Part shown: positions 52,272-59,574 of the stretch, piece by piece
Position numbering within the stretch: position 1 is the first letter of the stretch
Layout of the letters: every line of letters begins with the position of its first letter
DNA from: Alphaproteobacteria bacterium
GTDB taxonomy: Bacteria > Pseudomonadota > Alphaproteobacteria > Rhizobiales > Beijerinckiaceae
NCBI GenBank assembly: GCA_021325385.1
Contig: JAJPHH010000189.1
Location: 23,719-87,718 of the forward strand
Direction: 5' to 3'
Length of the DNA: 64,000 nt
Notes under the pieces: generated by a model
Databases searched by the model: none
Told to the model about the DNA's origin: nothing
Seen by the model: only the letters and a program-made list of their open reading frames with translations
Program-made: the position numbers and the translations under genes

Positions 52272-53270
52272 TTACGGTAGCGTTCGGCGCTCCTCCGAAA
52301 TCGTATCCGCCCGAGTGAAGTTCATAAACTTGCCGACGCTGACCCGGCGCGCCCGACGAACCTCCGCCACGCTCAAGTGAGCGAGCCCGGAGGCGCCGTT
52401 CGGCAAGGCAGGATGACTAAGCAGAGCGCGGATTGCCGCCAGACTTGCCGGCGCCGTCCAGATCGGCCAGTGGAGCGCGAATTCGTTCCGCTCGAACGTC
52501 CCGCCCAGGACTTGCAGCCTCACGCGCTCGCCTCGCTGCGCCGGCGTCGCGGTCCAGGCGGGAAGGCCGAGCGCCGCCAATCGATTGGCGCCGTGCTGGG
52601 TGGTTGACTTCTCTCCGGAGGGATCATCTGCGCGCAACGCGTACCGGACATCCTCGGCCGGGTCCCACCGGAACGCCGGCGTTGGATCCTGCCGCGTCCA
52701 TGGCTGGAATAAAGTTTCATAAAAAGCTTCGGCCGCACCCAACGCCGCCGCCTTTTTACCACGACCGCGCGGCGGCGGCGCTTCAAGGCGCGGAACTGCG
52801 GCCAATCGGTCGAGGAAATGTTGGTGGCCCTGGCCGAAAAGTAGGCAAAGCGGCGTCGCCTCGATCGTCCCCTCTTTCTCGGCTACGTCGCACATCAGCG
52901 CGCTCCACAGTTCGACGCGTCGCCGATGTTCCGCGTCGCCGACGATTTCGAGCAGTCGCCGCGCCGCCTCTTTTTCGTAGTTGAGGTCCTTCTGAGCGGC
53001 GTCGTGATCAGCGTCCTGTGGAAAGACATAATCGGCGGCGAGCGCCGCCGCGCCTTCCGCCGCCGCCTCGCAGACCGCCTCGCGCGTCTGCGGCTCGGCA
53101 AGGATCAAAATCGGCCGCAGTGGCGCCCTCTCGATACCCCAGGCGGCTTGCGGACGCCAAGATCGGCGCTCGCTCGCCTCCAATGCACGGAGCAGACCGA
53201 GCAGCGCCATGAAAGCGAGGAGATTATCTGGCTCGAGCCCTTCTAGGCGCAGGGAGCGATTGTCCCTCAT
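52272..53270 (-). CDS. csb3: Type I-G CRISPR protein Csb3 (Cas8-like subunit)
   Basis: 332 residues. Sequence and gene order match the GSU0052/Csb3 family: start RSLRLEGLEPDNLLAFMALL and ending near VSVGKFMNFTRADTISEE. Csb3 is the proposed Cas8 large-subunit equivalent of Cascade in the Csb3 variant of subtype I-G; another variant uses Csx17. It would contact the PAM and recruit Cas3. Last gene of the operon, overlapping cas3 by 4 nt. Named by family and position; sequence conservation in this group is low. Confidence 0.82.
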   Translation of the reverse strand: MRDNRSLRLEGLEPDNLLAFMALLGLLRALEASERRSWRPQAAWGIERAPLRPILILAEPQTREAVCEAAAEGAAALAADYVFPQDADHDAAQKDLNYEKEAARRLLEIVGDAEHRRRVELWSALMCDVAEKEGTIEATPLCLLFGQGHQHFLDRLAAVPRLEAPPPRGRGKKAAALGAAEAFYETLFQPWTRQDPTPAFRWDPAEDVRYALRADDPSGEKSTTQHGANRLAALGLPAWTATPAQRGERVRLQVLGGTFERNEFALHWPIWTAPASLAAIRALLSHPALPNGASGLAHLSVAEVRRARRVSVGKFMNFTRADTISEERRTLP

Positions 53271-56200
53271 TCCGCAGTCCCTTCGGCCGGATCGATCTTT
53301 TCAGGCGGCCCGCCCGCCTCCGAGGCGCGGTGATCAGCCAAGCGAACGAAAGCCTCCAGCCGCGCGAGACCCCAGATTCCATAGCGCGCCTTCAGCGCAT
53401 CAAACATTTGCGTCCAATCCAGACCTTCGAAATCGAAAGCGAGACATTGCGGCCCGGATCCTTGCTTTAGATCGCCCTCGCCGCCGAAGGCGCTCAATAA
53501 GCCCGGGCGCGCCTCCGCGTCTTTCGCGTCGCTATGAGGAAAGAATGGCCGACCATAGCCGTGATGGACGCCGATGAGCCAGAGGGCGAGCATCGGATCA
53601 TGCGCGGCGGCAAACGCCGGCAGGCGCGGCGCAATGCGGACCGATAGAGCCTCGTGCCGCCAGCGATCCGGCAATCCGGCGCGCTCCCACGCGCCCGTCG
53701 GCAATCGCCTTTGGCCAGACTTCGCGAGCGCTTCCTTGGCGTCGGGCCCGTAGGGATCGCCGCCCGCCAGGTAGGCCTGGAAGCGGGAATCGGCCTTTCC
53801 TGTATCGTGCAAGGAGGCGGCGAGGCTGATATCTTCCGCGACGTCCGGGCGCAAACCGGCGGCGCACGCGAACAGCCTCGCCCAGTCGCGCACATGCTCG
53901 CAATGCGCGGCCAGGCCGATGGGTTGGCGCGAGAACGAGCCAAGTTCGTCGTCTTCCGTTGCGGGCATGGCGGATATGTCTTCCGTCGACGCGTCGGATT
54001 GATCGGCCTTGAGCCCGGCCGGCGCGATGAAGACCACGCCGCGCGGTCGCTCCTGGTCGTCGACGCCGTAGGGAAATTCTGCCTGGAGCAGACCCTTGCG
54101 CCTATTCTTGAGCGCTTCGAGCGGGTTCCTCAGCGCCTGTGGAAGATCGAGCTCAAGAACGGCGTCGAGCAGCGCGGGCGGTCGATCCTCCCTGTGGTCG
54201 GCCAGCGTCGCAGCCAATTCCGGCTCTACCGAAGGACGCGCCGGGGCGCCAGATACGCCAAAGCCCTGCGCGATCAGCTTCGGCGTAACTCGTACGGCGA
54301 AGCGGCGCGCGCGATAAGGCCACGCAGCTTCGTCGGCGACATCCACCACCGGTTCGTCCGCGCCAGGGCTCCATCCCCACTTGTCGCAACCGCCGTAATC
54401 TGCTGGAACGACAATCAAGTCGCCGTCGCGTAAATCGCGCGCGCGAACGACACGCGTGTTCTCGCTCTTTTCTCCTGCATAGCGGAAAGCCGGCCACCCA
54501 TATTCGGCGCCCGCGTCAGGCGGGCGCTCCGGCGCATCGGCGAGTTCAGCTTGCAGATTGATCTGTCGCCTGAGAAAGGCGCGAGCCGCCCAAATCGGAA
54601 CTTCGATCGCCTCGGCGGCGCGCGGCGGCACGAGCGCGAGAAGATCGATCAGCCTGCGCCGTCCCGCTTCGTCGACATCCTCGCGCCGGATATCGGCGCG
54701 CCAGACGATCTGAATGCTGGCCGGCGCTCGCTCCGGGCCGTGCAGAAACAGCGCGATATCGGGATCGGCGTTTGGGACCGGCGAGGTCTGAGACCACAAA
54801 TCGGCATAGGGCCGCAGCAGAACAGGCGCGTTTCGAATCGGCGCCGCAAGCTCCGTGGCCGGGCCCTTGCCGATGAGCGCCCTCAATGCATCGACGCCGA
54901 AATTGACCACTCCCGCTGTATCGTGCGAGATCTGGCTCAGCTTTTTCCAGGTTTCGGCGATGCGGTCGCCATAGACGGGATCGTCTGCTTTCGCGCCGAT
55001 GTCCTCCTTATGCGCCAGTACGACGCCTTCCGCCTGGATCGGACGTCCGGCTCGGTTGAGGCGGCCGAATCTTTGCCGCAGCGCGTCAAAGGCGGCGGCC
55101 TCCGTCACCAGGCCGTCGAAGTCTATATCGACGCCGGCTTCGATCGTCTGGGTCGCAACGACGATCAGCGGTTTCGAAAGGCGGCGCGGCGGTTCGCGCC
55201 GCGCGGTACGGATGGGATCGAGTCCCGCCGCGATCCTGTCGCGATCGACGGATCGGGCCGGGCCGATGATCAACCGGATGTCGACGGATTCTTCCGTCCC
55301 GGAATCGGCGCCCAGCCCGAACGTTTTGCGTAACCGTTCGAACACTGATCGGGCGCGCGCGACGCGATTGACGACGACGCCGATCGCCGGATGATCGATC
55401 TTGCCCCGCAGCCGCCCGATCATGGCTTCGGCTTGCGCGGCGATTTCTTCGGCGCGGCGCGATTCCGTATCGACCCCCTGCTTTCGGGATATTTCGGCGA
55501 GACGGGCCGGCTTCGGCGCTTCGAGCCGGTGAGAAAGGATCGGGTGTTCGCGATCCGCCGCCGACAATTCGAAAAAGGAAGCGTCGCCGTCCGGCGGCGT
55601 CGCGGTCAGCAAAGCGAGGCCGAACGGCGCGTCGTCCGGCTTGCGCAGCTTTTTCACCGCTTTCAGCGTCTGACGGAAGGGCTCCGAAAGGTGCGCCTCG
55701 TCAAGCAGAATCAGGCAGTCGGAGCCCAGCAGGCCCGCATGGACCGGTTTCATCTCGTCGCTGACGCCGTAACCGCGGAAAAGCAGGCGAGAGCCGACCT
55801 GATCGACCGTCGAGCAGAGGATGGTCGGCTGTACAGGCGTGCGCGCCCAATCGTCCTCGCGCGGCGCGCCGCCGCGCAGCGAGCGAGCGAGAAGCGGCGG
55901 CTGGCCTTTTTGGGCGAGGCGCGCCAGCCGCAGCGCCGCGGCTGTGACCGTCGGGGCGGCGCGAACGCGATCGAGCGCGGCCAGCATTTCGTTCTTGTTA
56001 TCATTCGCCCGGGCCGTGGCTCGCGCCTCGTGATCGTTCAAGAGCGACCAGCGTAAAGCCCTGCAAAGACTTTTGGCGCGCTCATAGGCGTCATCGACGA
56101 TTAGCCGACGGTCGACGACATAGGCGATACGGAGAGGCGCGCGCCGCCTTTCGCCTCGATCGGCGTCCATCGCGAGGTGGAAGACGGCGATGTCGAGCGC

Positions 56201-56395
56201 CGCCGTCTTGCCTGAACCGGTCGGCAGATCGAGCACGTCAGGCCATATCCCCGGCTCGCCGATATGACCGCGGCGCAAGTCATGGCCGGTCGCGAGGCGC
56301 TGGACGAGGTCCGCCTGCCAGGGGAACGGGCCAAATCCCCAGATCGCTTCGAAGAAGGCCGGGAAGTCGCCGGCGGTCAGCGGCGCCTCGCTCAC
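53267..56395 (-). CDS. cas3: Cas3 helicase-nuclease, type I-G form
   Basis: 1042 residues. Helicase first: Walker A at residues 57-64 in DLPTGSGKTAA, and DEAH in LILLDEAHLSEPF. The HD nuclease is at the C-terminus, unlike most Cas3 proteins: SLHDTGK with His863-Asp864, His around 914 (RHEAL), HHGYGRP around 944 and a late ADH near 1021. This order is the GSU0051-type Cas3 found in subtype I-G. It is recruited by Cascade and degrades the foreign strand. It overlaps csb2 and csb3 by 4 nt each. Confidence 0.92.
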   Translation of the reverse strand: MSEAPLTAGDFPAFFEAIWGFGPFPWQADLVQRLATGHDLRRGHIGEPGIWPDVLDLPTGSGKTAALDIAVFHLAMDADRGERRRAPLRIAYVVDRRLIVDDAYERAKSLCRALRWSLLNDHEARATARANDNKNEMLAALDRVRAAPTVTAAALRLARLAQKGQPPLLARSLRGGAPREDDWARTPVQPTILCSTVDQVGSRLLFRGYGVSDEMKPVHAGLLGSDCLILLDEAHLSEPFRQTLKAVKKLRKPDDAPFGLALLTATPPDGDASFFELSAADREHPILSHRLEAPKPARLAEISRKQGVDTESRRAEEIAAQAEAMIGRLRGKIDHPAIGVVVNRVARARSVFERLRKTFGLGADSGTEESVDIRLIIGPARSVDRDRIAAGLDPIRTARREPPRRLSKPLIVVATQTIEAGVDIDFDGLVTEAAAFDALRQRFGRLNRAGRPIQAEGVVLAHKEDIGAKADDPVYGDRIAETWKKLSQISHDTAGVVNFGVDALRALIGKGPATELAAPIRNAPVLLRPYADLWSQTSPVPNADPDIALFLHGPERAPASIQIVWRADIRREDVDEAGRRRLIDLLALVPPRAAEAIEVPIWAARAFLRRQINLQAELADAPERPPDAGAEYGWPAFRYAGEKSENTRVVRARDLRDGDLIVVPADYGGCDKWGWSPGADEPVVDVADEAAWPYRARRFAVRVTPKLIAQGFGVSGAPARPSVEPELAATLADHREDRPPALLDAVLELDLPQALRNPLEALKNRRKGLLQAEFPYGVDDQERPRGVVFIAPAGLKADQSDASTEDISAMPATEDDELGSFSRQPIGLAAHCEHVRDWARLFACAAGLRPDVAEDISLAASLHDTGKADSRFQAYLAGGDPYGPDAKEALAKSGQRRLPTGAWERAGLPDRWRHEALSVRIAPRLPAFAAAHDPMLALWLIGVHHGYGRPFFPHSDAKDAEARPGLLSAFGGEGDLKQGSGPQCLAFDFEGLDWTQMFDALKARYGIWGLARLEAFVRLADHRASEAGGPPEKIDPAEGTAE

Positions 56396-57855
56396 CGGCT
56401 ATCCCCATCAAGCGCGCGACAAAGGCCGAGGCCGACAAAACGCCCGGCGCCGAGAATCACCGGCCCGGCCACGGGCGCGTCGAATTGCAGAATCGCATGC
56501 GTGAGCCGTCGGCTGGCGACGCTTTCAGGGAGCCGCCAACGCATCCAGGAAGGGGAGCCGCGCGAAGGATATGCCGCAGGCGCGCCCTCGACGGCCGAAT
56601 GCTTCCCGACCGCGATGCGCGCCGGCGGCGGCAGGCCGATATTCGCGCAGGCTTGTCGCAGCAATTCCGCGATCTCGGCATCGCGCTCCGCGCCGTCCTT
56701 TTTCAAGTGACGATCAAGCACGACCGGCGTGCAACTGGCCCAGACGCGGGCGGAACGAATATAGGGCGCCGGATCGAGAGACGCTCGCGTACGTTCGGCC
56801 GCGAGGGTGAAGGTCAAGCTAAACCGCGGTCCAGCGCAAACAAGCTCGCGTCGCGCGTCGCCTCGCTCCTCGTCGTCGCTCTCCTCCTGACGTTTCCAAG
56901 GCGCGACAGCCTTTATAGCGTTTTGAAAGTCTGGGTCGTCGAGGAGTTCGCCCGCGCCTGGCGGAACGAAAGCGAAGCCGAGGACGCGGCCGTCTGCATG
57001 CGGCCAGCCAAGATAAGCGAGCGGCGCTAAGGCGAGATGCGGTTCGGCGACCGGCGCGCCACTCGGCGAATGACCCGAGACGATAGCTGGAATACGCGCG
57101 CCAAGCCCGATCCGCTTGTAGCCAGACATGATCGTATCGCGCAGCGCCTTGGCGACGAGCGGCGCGGCGCGAAGATCCGGCATCTCGCCGCCGATATGTT
57201 CCAGTACGAGCCAGCTTTCGGCGAAGGCGTTGCGACGGGGCGCGAGTTCGGCCGTAGGCGGGCCGTGGATGGCGTCGCCCGGGTTCGGCCGCTGGTTGGC
57301 GCGATACAGGCGTTCGAGCTCGGCGAGCCGGCCCTCATAGACGCGGCGGCGCGCCCGAGCGGCTGGTTGCGGCGCGATTTCGGTCGAGAAGCGGCAGCGG
57401 GTCAGGCTGGCGGAATGGCCGACATACGGCGTGTCGGCGGCGAGCGCGTTCAGCGCGGCGAGCGTCGCGCCGTCGGCATCGGCGTCGCGCCAGACAAGCC
57501 TGACGGTTGGGTCATCCGGCCGATAGGCCGGAAAGCGTCGCGGCTGGCGTCGGCGGAACGCCGGCATGACGGAACGGTCGCCGACGCGTCCAGTCTGCGG
57601 GTCGTTCGGCGGAACGAAGGACGTCGCGGCGCTGCGCGCGAAGCCGCCGCTCGCCGCAATATCCGGCGCAGCCTGCCTTTCCAGCCATTCCAAAGCGCGG
57701 CGCTCCTCGCCGCGCTCGCCGCGCGCGCCCCAGGCGGCGACGAGGGCGGAAAACACCCGGTCAGGTTGGGGCGGCCAGTCCGGCGCGGGACTTGCCTGGC
57801 TCCGCGCCGCGAAGGCGACGCCGAGCAGGTGCTCGATTTCGAGAACGAGGCTCAC
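56392..57855 (-). CDS. csb2: Type I-G CRISPR protein Csb2 (Cas5-Cas6 fusion)
   Basis: 487 residues. GSU0054-type protein: the N-terminus MSLVLEIEHLLGVAFAARS with PDWPPQPDRVFSALVAAWG is the family landmark, and the Cas6-like half ends in PVILGAGRFVGLGLCRAL, a Gly-rich RAMP loop. Csb2 combines the Cas5 role (binding the 5' handle) and the Cas6 role (cutting the repeat of pre-crRNA). The palindromic repeat hairpin in the array is its likely substrate. Overlaps csb1 and cas3 by 4 nt. Confidence 0.88.
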   Translation of the reverse strand: MSLVLEIEHLLGVAFAARSQASPAPDWPPQPDRVFSALVAAWGARGERGEERRALEWLERQAAPDIAASGGFARSAATSFVPPNDPQTGRVGDRSVMPAFRRRQPRRFPAYRPDDPTVRLVWRDADADGATLAALNALAADTPYVGHSASLTRCRFSTEIAPQPAARARRRVYEGRLAELERLYRANQRPNPGDAIHGPPTAELAPRRNAFAESWLVLEHIGGEMPDLRAAPLVAKALRDTIMSGYKRIGLGARIPAIVSGHSPSGAPVAEPHLALAPLAYLGWPHADGRVLGFAFVPPGAGELLDDPDFQNAIKAVAPWKRQEESDDEERGDARRELVCAGPRFSLTFTLAAERTRASLDPAPYIRSARVWASCTPVVLDRHLKKDGAERDAEIAELLRQACANIGLPPPARIAVGKHSAVEGAPAAYPSRGSPSWMRWRLPESVASRRLTHAILQFDAPVAGPVILGAGRFVGLGLCRALDGDSR

Positions 57856-59081
57856 GAGGCCTCTTCCTCCGCCTCGCCGCCTTCGCCTTCCAGCGCCAGA
57901 CGCTGGCTCTTGCGCACGATCTCGACGAGCTTGTCTTGCGGCGTGAGGCGGACGGGCTCGGGATTGAGCTTAAAGCCTGCTTCGCGCGCCGCTTTGACAG
58001 CGTCCGCATAGAGCGCGCGCGCCGCGTCCCGGTCCATCTCGATCCGCTCGACGGCGCCGTCGGCGTGAACGATTTCCAGCGGCGCGCGGCCCTCGCAGAC
58101 GAGATCGCAGCGCGAACGCAGCGCATAGCCGCGCGCGTCCTGCTCCGCCAGCGCGACCAAGCCGAGCGCCGCGAGCAGCCCTCGGCCGGCCGCGTCCCGT
58201 TCGCCGCCGCCGAATCCGAGCCGCCTGAGACCGGCGAAGCTGAGGACGGCGGTATGCTCGGCGTGGTCGCAGGTGACGCCGAGCGGCTGGACAGTAGGCG
58301 CTATGTTCCCGTGATTAATCTCGGAGGGGCGCACCAGCTTGGCGTTCTTGCCGGCGCGCTCCTTCGCAACGTCCCAGTCGCCTGCGCCCTTGAACACCGG
58401 GACTCTACGAAGAATGCCGAGCGGATCGATGCGGCTGCCTGTGCGGCGACCGGAAGTGCGCACTTCGATCTCGCCCGTCCGCTGATCCGCCGAACCGTCC
58501 TCGACGGGAGTGTCGATCGCAATGACTTCGGAGACGAGACAGCGCGGGAACTTGGCGCCGAGGCCGCCGCCTTCGCCGGTGGAATGCCAGGCGCCGAAAA
58601 GCAGCGCGGTCGGCGAAGTTTCCAGCAGGGTCGTCGCATCATTCGGCTTGGCCTCGGCGAGACGAAGGCCGAGCGCGCTGCGCATGAAAGGCTGCCCCTC
58701 GAAGAGGCTGTCGCGAAGAATGGCGTCATAGACGCGATGCGGCGCGTCGAGCGAGGTGATCTCGGTGATGCCGGCAAGCTGCGCCGCGCGAAAATCGACC
58801 GTCACATAGGGCAGGGCGATCGCCCCTTCGCGGACCGCCGCCAGCAGCGCCTCTTCGAGCCGATTGGCTTGGCTCTGGACGCTGTCGACGAGCACGCACC
58901 ATGCCTCGCGCCCGTCGATGCGGCGGCGCTCGAAAACATGCCTCGGTCCTTGGCCGCGCCGCTCTTCGGGATAGGTTGGCGGAAAAATCTTATCCCCTTT
59001 GCCCCCTGTCGGCTGCAACGTCTGCTTTCGGCGCATTGCCGCGTCACGTGCCACCGCGCGCGTGAGTGTCGCGTAATCCAT
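57852..59081 (-). CDS. csb1: Type I-G CRISPR protein Csb1 (Cas7 backbone subunit)
   Basis: 409 residues from ATG 59081, with AAGGGAGGGG 5 nt upstream; an earlier TTG start overlaps the -10. GSU0053/Csb1 landmarks are VLVDSVQSQANRLEEALL, TSPTALLFGAWHSTGEGGG and PSEINHGNIAP. Several copies coat the crRNA as the Cascade filament. First gene of the four-gene leftward operon, all with 4-nt overlaps, and served by the promoter at 59102-59130. Confidence 0.9.
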   Translation of the reverse strand: MDYATLTRAVARDAAMRRKQTLQPTGGKGDKIFPPTYPEERRGQGPRHVFERRRIDGREAWCVLVDSVQSQANRLEEALLAAVREGAIALPYVTVDFRAAQLAGITEITSLDAPHRVYDAILRDSLFEGQPFMRSALGLRLAEAKPNDATTLLETSPTALLFGAWHSTGEGGGLGAKFPRCLVSEVIAIDTPVEDGSADQRTGEIEVRTSGRRTGSRIDPLGILRRVPVFKGAGDWDVAKERAGKNAKLVRPSEINHGNIAPTVQPLGVTCDHAEHTAVLSFAGLRRLGFGGGERDAAGRGLLAALGLVALAEQDARGYALRSRCDLVCEGRAPLEIVHADGAVERIEMDRDAARALYADAVKAAREAGFKLNPEPVRLTPQDKLVEIVRKSQRLALEGEGGEAEEEAS

Positions 59082-59101
59082 CAGCCCCTCCCTTTGGAAC
59101 A

Positions 59102-59130
59102 AATAGAGAACATTAAGTAAGGACTGTCAA
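59102..59130 (-). promoter_or_regulatory. Promoter of the csb1-csb2-cas3-csb3 operon
   Basis: On the minus strand TTGACA (59130-59125) and TCTATT (59107-59102) are separated by exactly 17 bp. This places transcription start near 59094 with a short 5' leader before ATG 59081. It is the best sigma70-like match in the cas region. Confidence 0.6.
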
Positions 59131-59249
59131 GCCCACTGTTTGACGGTGGCCGGCCGCGTGATTGACGGCCGGCCGAAGCTCCTGATGGAAGGGAGCCGGC
59201 GCAGCGCCAGCATCATAGGAGATGATTCGCGGGGCGAGGTCAAATTTCT

Positions 59250-59263
59250 CTTCAAACTAGTAA
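59250..59263 (-). promoter_or_regulatory. Seed-match target of the mini-CRISPR, with TTA PAM
   Basis: CTTCAAACTAG (59250-59260, plus strand) is the exact reverse complement of the first 11 nt of the pseudo-spacer at 59316. Read on the minus strand, the protospacer CTAGTTTGAAG is preceded by TTA (59263-59261), which fits the TTN PAM reported for type I-G/I-U. Identity stops after base 11, as expected for a binding-only target. It lies just upstream of the TTGACC at 59243-59238. Confidence 0.6.
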
Positions 59264-59279
59264 CTGTAGAAATCTTGCG

Positions 59280-59386
59280 GTAAACGAAATCTCGGCGCCG
59301 CGGCCTCATTGAAGCCTAGTTTGAAGTCTCCCCACGCTAACAGTCGCGTTAAATCCCGCGGCGCGCCTTTAAACGCCACTCTCTAC
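59280..59386 (+). ncRNA. CreR/CreA-like degenerate mini-CRISPR RNA
   Basis: The pseudo-repeat 1 (59280-59315) matches the array repeat in 20 of its last 21 bases (GCGCC.CGGCCTCATTGAAGC at 59295-59315). A 35-nt pseudo-spacer follows (59316-59350), the same size as true spacers here. Pseudo-repeat 2 starts at 59351 with AAATCC..GCGGCGCGC, close to the repeat start ACATCCGAGGCGCGC, and then decays. GCGTT...AACGC around it (59346-59376) could form a 3' hairpin. The spacer seed matches 59250-59260. Transcription and processing by Csb2 are inferred. Confidence 0.6.
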
Positions 59387-59394
59387 GTGTTGCT

Positions 59395-59520
59395 TCAGCG
59401 CCCGATCAGCGATTTGGCAACGCGGCCGAAGCCATCGTGATGGCGCTTAGTAAACATCTCCGGCGTACTTAGAGGGACATCGAAAAATGCGATTGGCGTA
59501 ATCGACCTTCGTTTCTCCAT
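59395..59520 (-). CDS. Possible 41-residue ORF or gene remnant
   Basis: The frame MEKRRSITPIAFFDVPLSTP... then MFTKRHHDGFGRVAKSLIGR has less Arg/Ala bias than a random GC-rich frame and a balanced composition. It lies opposite to cas4-cas1, between it and the mini-CRISPR. There is no clear ribosome site and no recognised family. It might be a toxin partner, a decayed gene or noncoding. Confidence 0.22.
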   Translation of the reverse strand: MEKRRSITPIAFFDVPLSTPEMFTKRHHDGFGRVAKSLIGR

Positions 59521-59574
59521 GGCGCGCACTTTGCTGTCTCGACAGTAACGTCCTCTTCCGGGACAGCGCGCCGC

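Larger units (their letters stand above)
59082..59574. other. Intergenic region between the two divergent cas operons
   Basis: These 493 bp hold, from left to right, the csb1 promoter, a possible second minus-strand promoter (TTGACC at 59243-59238, TATGAT at 59217-59212, 20 bp apart), an 11-bp seed-match site, and a degenerate mini-CRISPR. On the plus strand a 32-codon ORF (59185-59283, MEGSRRSASIIGDDSRGEVK...) ends at the pseudo-repeat. On the minus strand a 41-codon ORF lies at 59395-59520. None of the small ORFs is recognised. Confidence 0.6.

Noticed and set aside
52272..53270. Calling the last interference gene csx17
   Set aside because: Csx17 proteins are much longer. The 332-residue size and the order after cas3 fit Csb3.
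59127..59309. A 60-codon minus-strand frame starting inside pseudo-repeat 1
   Set aside because: As a whole it has no ribosome site and begins in the degenerate repeat, so it was not called as a gene. Its last 29 codons are only mentioned as a possible toxin unit.
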